Assembly (NCBI GenBank): GCA_002724825.1
Contig: PBPU01000103.1
Span: 1-12,530 of the forward strand
Direction of reading: 5' to 3'
DNA: 12,530 nt
Source: Acidimicrobiaceae bacterium
Lineage (GTDB): Bacteria; Actinomycetota; Acidimicrobiia; Acidimicrobiales; UBA8592
Part shown: positions 7,362 to 12,530 of the stretch, piece after piece
Layout: each line of letters begins with the position of its first letter
Numbering within the stretch: the stretch's first letter is position 1
The notes under the pieces: model-generated
What the model saw: the letters and a program-made list of their open reading frames with translations, nothing else
Told to the model about the DNA's origin: nothing
The model's database searches: none
Translations under genes and position numbers: made by a program

Positions 7362-8720
7362 TTACAGGGGTGTGTTGGCATGAACCCGTTTTTTCAGTTT
7401 CTCTCTCTTTGTTAGAAGCGGCTGAAGGGCAGCGAATACTTTTCTTCGAGTTTCTGACGGTTTGATAACAATATCGACAGATCCTCTCTCTGCTGCGATG
7501 TATGGGTTTAGGAGTCGGTCGTCATACTCTGCTTCAAGTATGGATCTTTCTTCAGGTGCTGCATTCCGATGTAGGATCTCTACAGCTCCTTTTGCTCCCA
7601 TTACTGCAATTTCAGCAGATGGCCAAGAAATGGAGAGGTCATTGCCCATGTATTTACTGTCCATGACGATATAGGCACCTCCATAGCTTTTGCGGAGGGT
7701 TATGCATATTCTCGGGGTCGTAGCTTGGGCGTAAGCGAAAGCCAATTGAGCTCCATGGCGGATCATTCCTCGCCATTCGAGGTCTTTACCTGGCTGGAAC
7801 CCTGGAGTATCTACGAAAGTGATGATAGGGAGATTAAATGCATCACAGAAACTAACGAATCTAGCTCCTTTTTGGGATGCTGCTATATTCAACGTTCCGG
7901 CAAGTGATTGCGGTTGATTCGCTACGATGCCAACTGGGTGCCCTCCTATCGTAGCAAAAGCTGTGACAAGGTTTGTAGCCCACTCTTTGCGTATTTCTGT
8001 GAGGATTCCATCGTCGAAAACTTCTCTCAGAATATCTCTGACGTCGTAGCTTCCTGTAGCGGATTCAGGGATGGTGTTTTCTATTCCGTCTAGATCACGT
8101 TCTGTTGGGTCGCTTGATGGAATATGCCTCGGTAACGATGAAGAGTTCTCAGGAAGAAGGGACAATATCTCATCTATTAGCTCAATGGCCGAATTTCCGT
8201 CAGGCACAACGAAAGATGCAACTCCGGATGTTTGAGCATGTTTTGCGGATCCTCCAAGAGTGTCTTGATCCACTGGAACTCCGGTAAACTCATGAACCAT
8301 TCTGGGGCCGCTTACATATGTAAATGAGTCTTGTACCATGATAACGAAATCAACGAGGCCTAAAAGTAGGGCAGAGCCAGCGACAGCTGTCTGATGGACG
8401 CAAATTATCGTAGGGATAACACCGGAACATCTTGTTAGTTCCTTGGCTGCCGATCCCCATCCATATAGTGCCTCCACGCCAGAGTCAGGAGGAGCGCCGG
8501 TGGAATTCAAGTGAATAATTAGCGGGATTTGGTGATCGAAAGCGGCTTTGGCTCCGGATGCTAGCTTTAAGCCGTCATTTCCGCTTAACGCAATAGGTTC
8601 AGATTGGGATCCAATTTGCACACTTATATAGTCGCCTGATTCTCGTTTATGGAGATTTACTTTAGAGCTGGTAGAAAGCTGTGCCAGTAGTTCGACTGAT
8701 GTGGTAGTTTCCGAGCTCAC
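7362..8720 (-). CDS. acyl-CoA carboxyltransferase (biotin-dependent carboxylase beta-type) subunit, short form
   Basis: The 452-residue protein belongs to the carboxyltransferase family of AccD/PccB-type subunits, which move CO2 from carboxybiotin to an acyl-CoA such as propionyl- or acetyl-CoA. The C-terminal half is canonical: VDTPGFQPGKDLEWRGMIRHGA (303-324), the biotin-side oxyanion loop SYGGAYIVM (345-353), and the ending NPYIAAERGSVDIVI...ANTPL. The N-terminal half is divergent. It lacks roughly 60 leading residues compared with usual 510-530-residue members. The acyl-CoA-side loop, normally like GPCAGGA, reads TAVAGSA (111-117). The start is GTG 8718-8720 (complement); an in-frame TAA at 8730-8732 rules out an upstream start. 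No biotin carboxylase or biotin carrier subunit is in the window. A decarboxylase role is an alternative. It lies between lysR and gltA on the same strand. Confidence 0.85.
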   Translation of the reverse strand: MSSETTTSVELLAQLSTSSKVNLHKRESGDYISVQIGSQSEPIALSGNDGLKLASGAKAAFDHQIPLIIHLNSTGAPPDSGVEALYGWGSAAKELTRCSGVIPTIICVHQTAVAGSALLLGLVDFVIMVQDSFTYVSGPRMVHEFTGVPVDQDTLGGSAKHAQTSGVASFVVPDGNSAIELIDEILSLLPENSSSLPRHIPSSDPTERDLDGIENTIPESATGSYDVRDILREVFDDGILTEIRKEWATNLVTAFATIGGHPVGIVANQPQSLAGTLNIAASQKGARFVSFCDAFNLPIITFVDTPGFQPGKDLEWRGMIRHGAQLAFAYAQATTPRICITLRKSYGGAYIVMDSKYMGNDLSISWPSAEIAVMGAKGAVEILHRNAAPEERSILEAEYDDRLLNPYIAAERGSVDIVIKPSETRRKVFAALQPLLTKREKLKKRVHANTPL

Positions 8721-8768
8721 AATATGATCTTAGTGTCTTTAGTCTGGTAAATAGGATGAATAGCGGAT

Positions 8769-9674
8769 TTAACCTGCCATGAATATGCCATCTTGATCTG
8801 ACCCGTAATCACCAATTGTTTTTTTGAGAGTGTCGCGGACAGCGCGGGCAGTGGCAGACAGCGGGACTCGTCTGTTTACTGCGAAGCCCACCACTCGTCT
8901 TGTGAAACCTGGTAATGGAATTCGTTTCCACTTTTCGCTTCCTTGAGCTGCAGTAGCAGGAAGTACCGCGGCGCCGAACCCATCTGCTGCTAACGAAGCA
9001 AGAAGCCTCATTCCGTCAACCTCAGCTTTGGCAGTTAAGGTGATGTTTTCTTTCGCGAGGTCTAGATCAAGGCTATCTCGGAAAGGAACTCCTTTGGGAT
9101 TTAGAAGCAGGGGGTAAGCTGCGAGATGTTCAGGTAATATCTTGTCAAAATTTGCGAGTGGGTGGTTTTGGGGTGCTACTAGCATTGGCTCTTCCTCAAA
9201 AAGTGGCTCTATGACAATATCAGGATGAGATATTGGAAGATTTACGACAGCCCCATCGACATTTCCCTGAACTACGAGAGGTATTAAGCTGCTAGTTGTT
9301 GCATCGACAATCTGAACCGTTACTCTGGGGTGACTTTTGCTTATGGAATCCAAGAGCTTTGGTGATAGCCAACGTCCAGTGGTTCCGATTAGACCAAGCT
9401 TGACCACTCCCGAGACTTCAGAGTGAAGTGCTGTAACGTCTAGTGCTATTGCTTCAAGTTCTGTTTGTATTCTTCTTGCACGTTCAACGACCAGAACTCC
9501 TTCTTCCGTTAAAGTTCCTGAAGTGCGATCAATGAGTGAGACATTCAATTCGCGCTCTAATCGAAGGATATGAGTAGATACGTTTGACTGGACAGTATGG
9601 AGTGCGTTCGCTGCAGCACTAAAAGTACCGTGATCGACTACAGCTACAAGTGCGTTCAATTGCCGAATATCCAT
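8769..9674 (-). CDS. LysR-type transcriptional regulator
   Basis: This 301-residue protein has the standard LysR plan. An N-terminal winged helix-turn-helix (residues 1-60) has the core FSAAANALHTVQSNVSTHIL (18-37), followed by a linker helix. The effector-binding domain (about 90-290) starts GVVKLGLIGTTGRWLSPKLL and includes VDGMRLLASLAADGFGAAVLP, a normal segment of the sugar-binding-protein-like fold. The ligand cannot be read from the sequence. The start is ATG (complement of 9672-9674), with a weak GAGAG upstream. Unlike most LysR genes it is not divergent from a target. It lies within a same-strand run after aconitase (91-bp gap) and before the carboxyltransferase (48-bp gap). The inverted repeat upstream suggests autoregulation, and a matching site before gltA suggests citrate synthase as a target. 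Confidence 0.93.
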   Translation of the reverse strand: MDIRQLNALVAVVDHGTFSAAANALHTVQSNVSTHILRLERELNVSLIDRTSGTLTEEGVLVVERARRIQTELEAIALDVTALHSEVSGVVKLGLIGTTGRWLSPKLLDSISKSHPRVTVQIVDATTSSLIPLVVQGNVDGAVVNLPISHPDIVIEPLFEEEPMLVAPQNHPLANFDKILPEHLAAYPLLLNPKGVPFRDSLDLDLAKENITLTAKAEVDGMRLLASLAADGFGAAVLPATAAQGSEKWKRIPLPGFTRRVVGFAVNRRVPLSATARAVRDTLKKTIGDYGSDQDGIFMAG

Positions 9675-9709
9675 ACAAGCTATCTCTCAGAATAACGATT
9701 TTATGTATC

Positions 9710-9728
9710 CTATCTATTTGTTAGATAG
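9710..9728. promoter_or_regulatory. candidate LysR operator (T-N11-A dyad) upstream of lysR
   Basis: CTATCTA (9710-9716) and TAGATAG (9722-9728) are perfect 7-bp arms around TTTGT. The inner 15 bp (9712-9726) fit both the T-N11-A rule and the ATC-N9-GAT form described for LysR-family boxes. The near edge is 36 bp upstream of the lysR start codon, a usual place for autoregulation. It is not a good terminator for the upstream aconitase gene, because the stem is A/T-rich and no T run follows on the - strand. Confidence 0.6.
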
Positions 9729-9759
9729 TTTCCTATTTGTTCAAATGGTCGTTATTTGT
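9714..9759. repeat. three ATTTGT direct repeats with 19-bp period
   Basis: CTATTTGTT occurs exactly at 9714-9722 and 9733-9741, and the core ATTTGT recurs at 9754-9759. The cores start at 9716, 9735 and 9754, exactly 19 bp apart, or about two helical turns. The middle copy forms its own dyad, ATTTG-TT-CAAAT (9735-9746). The array fills most of the gap between aconitase and lysR, overlaps the T-N11-A dyad, and looks like stacked half-sites for one regulator. Confidence 0.55.
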
Positions 9760-9765
9760 AAGGTG

Positions 9766-12054
9766 TTATCCACTTGTTGAAGTTTGTGCTCGGATTACAT
9801 TTAGTGCTGATCCAGAGATAAACCAGTTGATTTGGTCGTCGCTAAATGTGTGTGTCGTCTCAAAAGAAAACTGCTCTCCATCTGGCTTATTGACCTCAAC
9901 AGTTACTGGAACTCCAGGCGCTAGCTCGTTTAAGCCGATGACGTTGAGCCGATCATCTTCATCTATTCGGTCATAGTCGGTAGGATCAATAAAAGTAAGG
10001 GGGAGCATTCCTTGTTTCTTTAAGTTCGTTTCGTGAATCCGAGCGAAGCTCCTGGCTATTGCTACAACTCCTAACCGAAATCTAGGTTCCATTGCAGCAT
10101 GTTCACGACTTGATCCTTCACCCATATTTTCATCACCTATCACTACCCATTGTTGGCCTGATTCATGATAAGACTTTGCAATATCAGGGAAAGTTTGTGT
10201 CTCGCCAGTTATTTGATTCTTTCCGTAACCGACTTCATATCCTGAGTAAGCGTTAACAGCCCCTAAATAGAGATTACCGGAGATATTCTCTAAGTGTCCC
10301 CGGTATTTAAGCCATGGGCCAGCCATAGAGATATGGTCAGTAGTGAATTTCCCTTTGGCTTTAACAAGTATCGGAAGATTCTCGTAATCATTCCCATCCC
10401 ATGGATTGAAGGGAGTTAGAAGCTGGAGCCGATTAGAGTCGGGAGAGACGAGAACCTCTACCTGGCTTCCATCAGCAGGAGGAGGTAAGAATGTATCTTC
10501 ACCTGGATCGAATCCGCTCGGAGGAAGTTCGAGGCCTTCAGGGGTTGAAAGTTTGATGCTTTCCCCATTTTCGTTTACTAATTCGTCAGTAACCGGATCA
10601 AAATCTACCCGACCTGAAAGAGCAAGTGCCATAACTGTTTCAGGTGAAGTAACGAAGGCAAGCGTTGCTGGATCTCCATCGTTTCGCTTCGGAAAATTTC
10701 TATTGTAGGATGTGACGATTACATTAGGAGTCCCAGCTTCACGGTCTTCCAAAGATCTGTCCCATTGACCAATGCATGGACCACAGGCATTTGCTAGAAC
10801 TACCGCACCAAGCGCTTCAAAATCTGCAAGGAGGCCATCGCGAGTAATGGTTGCTCGAACTTTCTCAGACCCTGGTGTGATTAGCAGTCGAGTTTGAGTC
10901 TTTAGGCCGGAAGCGGCTGCTTCTCTTGCAATCGATGCAGCTCTGGTTATATCTTCATATGAAGAGTTTGTGCAGCTTCCGATAAGGGCAGCGCTAATTT
11001 CAAGTGGCCAGCCATTCTCGGTAGCTTCAGAGCCAAGATCCTTTAACTCTCTTGCAAGATCCGGTGTGTGCGGCCCATTGATATGCGGACGAAGTTGAGA
11101 TAAGTCAATTTCGATGACCTGGTCAAAATACTTTTCGGGATTTTCTAAAACTTCATCATCTGCCTTTAGATCACCTGCATGCTGGTTTGCAAGATCGGCC
11201 ACTGCTTCTCTGGAAGTAGACCTTAGGTACCGTTCGATGGCATCATCGTAGGGAAAAATAGAAGTCGTTGCGCCAATTTCAGCCCCCATATTACATATAG
11301 TTGCCTTCCCGGTTGCAGATAAATTATCAGCTCCTTCGCCGAAGTACTCCACTATGGCCCCAGTTCCGCCCTTCACTGTCAAAATCTCTGCGACCTTTAG
11401 AATCACATCTTTAGGAGCACTCCACCCGTTCAATGATCCTGTAAGGTGAACGCCAATCAATTTTGGCCACCTAACATTCCACGGGAAACCTGTCATAACG
11501 TCTACAGCATCAGCGCCACCAACCCCAATCGCTATCATTCCGAGGCCGCCACCATTAGGAGTGTGACTATCAGTTCCAATAATCATCCCTCCAGGAAAAG
11601 CGTACTGCTCTAAAACAACCTGATGAATAATCCCACTTCCTGGTTTCCAAAAGCCAGCCCCATATTTTGCACAGACCGATTCAAGGAAATCATAGACTTC
11701 AGCATTTGTATGGTTGGCATTAAGGAGATCTTGCTTGCCGTCAATTTTCGCTTGGATCAAGTGGTCAGCATGAGTAGTAGTAGGTACTGCAACTTCGTCC
11801 AAGCCCGCAGTCATAAACTGAAGCCAGGCCATCTGCGCTGTCGCGTCCTGCATAGCAACTCTATCTGGTCGTAAATCGACGTACGACTTCCCCCTAATAA
11901 GTTCTTGGTCGTTTCGATCGAGATGATTTATGAGTACCTTTTCAGCAAGAGTGAGCCCCCTGTTATAGTGCTCACGCCCACCAGCAACTCGGTCCGCAAG
12001 GGTGGAGTATACGCCTTCAATAAGTTCAATAGGGGTTGATGCATTTACTGCCAT
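9766..12054 (-). CDS. acn: aconitate hydratase, mitochondrial-type
   Basis: It isomerises citrate to isocitrate through cis-aconitate, using a [4Fe-4S] cluster. The 762-residue protein aligns by eye with the mitochondrial aconitase group rather than the longer AcnA/IRP1 type (about 890 residues). The cluster cysteines are Cys361 (IGSCTNSSYED) and Cys424/Cys427 (NACGPCIGQWDR). Other active-site stretches are TTHADHLI (93-100), GTDSHTPNGGGLG (160-172), SYNRNFPKRNDG with Arg452 and Arg457, DHISMAGPW (573-581) and GEGSSREHAAMEPR with the catalytic serine near 648. Nothing essential is missing. ATG (complement of 12052-12054) has a good AGGAAAG at 12062-12068 on the - strand. It lies 79 bp from a partial acyltransferase and heads the run that includes lysR and gltA. 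A TATAAT upstream suggests its own promoter. Confidence 0.96.
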   Translation of the reverse strand: MAVNASTPIELIEGVYSTLADRVAGGREHYNRGLTLAEKVLINHLDRNDQELIRGKSYVDLRPDRVAMQDATAQMAWLQFMTAGLDEVAVPTTTHADHLIQAKIDGKQDLLNANHTNAEVYDFLESVCAKYGAGFWKPGSGIIHQVVLEQYAFPGGMIIGTDSHTPNGGGLGMIAIGVGGADAVDVMTGFPWNVRWPKLIGVHLTGSLNGWSAPKDVILKVAEILTVKGGTGAIVEYFGEGADNLSATGKATICNMGAEIGATTSIFPYDDAIERYLRSTSREAVADLANQHAGDLKADDEVLENPEKYFDQVIEIDLSQLRPHINGPHTPDLARELKDLGSEATENGWPLEISAALIGSCTNSSYEDITRAASIAREAAASGLKTQTRLLITPGSEKVRATITRDGLLADFEALGAVVLANACGPCIGQWDRSLEDREAGTPNVIVTSYNRNFPKRNDGDPATLAFVTSPETVMALALSGRVDFDPVTDELVNENGESIKLSTPEGLELPPSGFDPGEDTFLPPPADGSQVEVLVSPDSNRLQLLTPFNPWDGNDYENLPILVKAKGKFTTDHISMAGPWLKYRGHLENISGNLYLGAVNAYSGYEVGYGKNQITGETQTFPDIAKSYHESGQQWVVIGDENMGEGSSREHAAMEPRFRLGVVAIARSFARIHETNLKKQGMLPLTFIDPTDYDRIDEDDRLNVIGLNELAPGVPVTVEVNKPDGEQFSFETTHTFSDDQINWFISGSALNVIRAQTSTSG

Positions 12055-12105
12055 TATTCTTCTTTCCTGTCTGTGTCTTCTTTAATCTAGCAGGAGAGGA
12101 TTCAA

Positions 12106-12134
12106 ATTATAACGATTGATTTACTAGCTAGAAT
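12106..12134 (-). promoter_or_regulatory. candidate promoter of the aconitase gene
   Basis: A perfect -10 hexamer TATAAT lies on the - strand at 12106-12111, about 50 bp upstream of the aconitase ATG, in the only gap before the gene. The hexamer 17 bp upstream (ATTCTA, 12129-12134) is a poor -35, so an activator may be needed or the promoter may be weak. A TCAA/TTGA pair (12102-12105 and 12116-12119) brackets the -10. Confidence 0.45.
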
Positions 12135-12530
12135 TAGATGTTCGGCCATTTCCGAGTAGGGGATTGTTGTTTCCCCTTTCTCTCGCTAAGCTCCCACGCC
12201 CTTCGCCAACTACTTATCTGAGGGCCATGAAGCGTTGGCGTTTCTTCCTCGTATAACCGTTTTCTAGCCTCCCACCAGTTGGTCGAAGTTTCATCTCCGA
12301 GTTGGGCGACAGAAATTTCAATACGTTTAGCTAATGAGCGGGAACTCTCTTCATCATCTGGCCAGATAGGTCGCCCAAAGTTAATAGTGGTTTTTGAGCG
12401 TTTTGGAAGATTTCTTCCCTTGCGAAGGATCGCACCAGTTCCAGTTAGATGAATTGGGACAATTGGGGCGTTGCAGCGAATAGATAAGTATGCTGCGCCT
12501 CCACGAAATGGTTGACCCCAGCCATCTGGT
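12134..12530 (-). CDS. 1-acyl-sn-glycerol-3-phosphate acyltransferase-like protein, 3' part only
   Basis: The - strand is open from the right edge to TAA at 12134-12136, giving the last 131 whole codons; the start is outside the window. The first visible residues, PDGWGQPFRGGAAYLSIRC, followed by APIVPIHLTGTGAILRKG, match the second half of the PlsC acyltransferase domain. There a Gly/Arg motif and PIVPI lie after the HX4D catalytic motif, which would be off-window. Such enzymes acylate lysophosphatidate in membrane phospholipid synthesis. The tail, with TNWWEARKRLYEEETPTLHGP and WRRAWEL, is a pattern I associate with actinobacterial PlsC-like proteins. The exact substrate cannot be told, and a linked domain upstream is possible. 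Aconitase follows after 79 bp. Confidence 0.82.
   Translation of the reverse strand, partial: PDGWGQPFRGGAAYLSIRCNAPIVPIHLTGTGAILRKGRNLPKRSKTTINFGRPIWPDDEESSRSLAKRIEISVAQLGDETSTNWWEARKRLYEEETPTLHGPQISSWRRAWELSERKGKQQSPTRKWPNI

Noticed and set aside
7462..8287. Series of short + strand frames opposite the carboxyltransferase gene
   Set aside because: The opposite strand carries a continuous 452-codon conserved family member; these frames have no motifs and break repeatedly.
8721..8768. CTTAG/TTTAG near-repeat upstream of the carboxyltransferase gene as a LysR site
   Set aside because: The arms do not pair properly and the spacing does not match, so there is no support.
10406..10708. 100-residue + strand frame opposite aconitase
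   Set aside because: It is fully overlapped by the aconitase frame, and its Ser/Gly-rich composition is a by-product of that frame.
12102..12119. TCAA/TTGA pair around the aconitase -10 as a third LysR site
   Set aside because: The spacer is 10 bp and the arms only 4 bp, so it does not share the 15-bp geometry of the other two sites.

Overview
The window reads as ordinary bacterial chromosome, densely packed and without mobile elements, CRISPR arrays or rRNA. It holds one tRNA, nine complete protein genes, one gene cut by the right edge, and some regulatory-looking DNA. The proteins point to an actinobacterium, probably a relative of the Acidimicrobiia with a modest GC content. The signs are a HolA with the GGRHEMQILAILHGH stretch, a thioredoxin-TPR protein opening MKDVTDETF, an acyltransferase with a WW-ARKR...WRRAWEL tail, and the lepA/dnaJ/rsmE gene set. 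The taxon is inferred from protein flavour only; no search was run.

Left part (27-6000): tRNA-Ala(GGC), then a thioredoxin-TPR co-chaperone-like gene and holA (DNA polymerase III delta) on the + strand. rpsT (ribosomal protein S20) runs toward holA on the - strand and diverges from lepA. Then lepA, dnaJ and rsmE follow on +. This is a housekeeping block for translation, protein folding and rRNA modification. It lacks hemW and hrcA, which often lie between lepA and dnaJ.

Right part (6004-12530): all genes lie on the - strand. In transcription order they are the end of a PlsC-type acyltransferase, a mitochondrial-type aconitase, a LysR-type regulator, a short acyl-CoA carboxyltransferase (biotin-dependent carboxylase beta-type) subunit, and type II citrate synthase. 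Gaps are 48-91 bp. Two consecutive TCA-cycle enzymes sit around a regulator and a carboxyltransferase, which suggests a central-carbon regulon at the acetyl-CoA/propionyl-CoA entry point.

The most interesting signal is regulatory. Two perfect 15-bp inverted repeats with LysR geometry (5-bp arms, 5-bp spacer, T-N11-A) lie at almost the same distance upstream of lysR and of gltA. The lysR copy is part of an array with a repeat period of exactly 19 bp. This supports a hypothesis that the LysR protein controls its own gene and citrate synthase. I found no clearly novel defence or mobile system.
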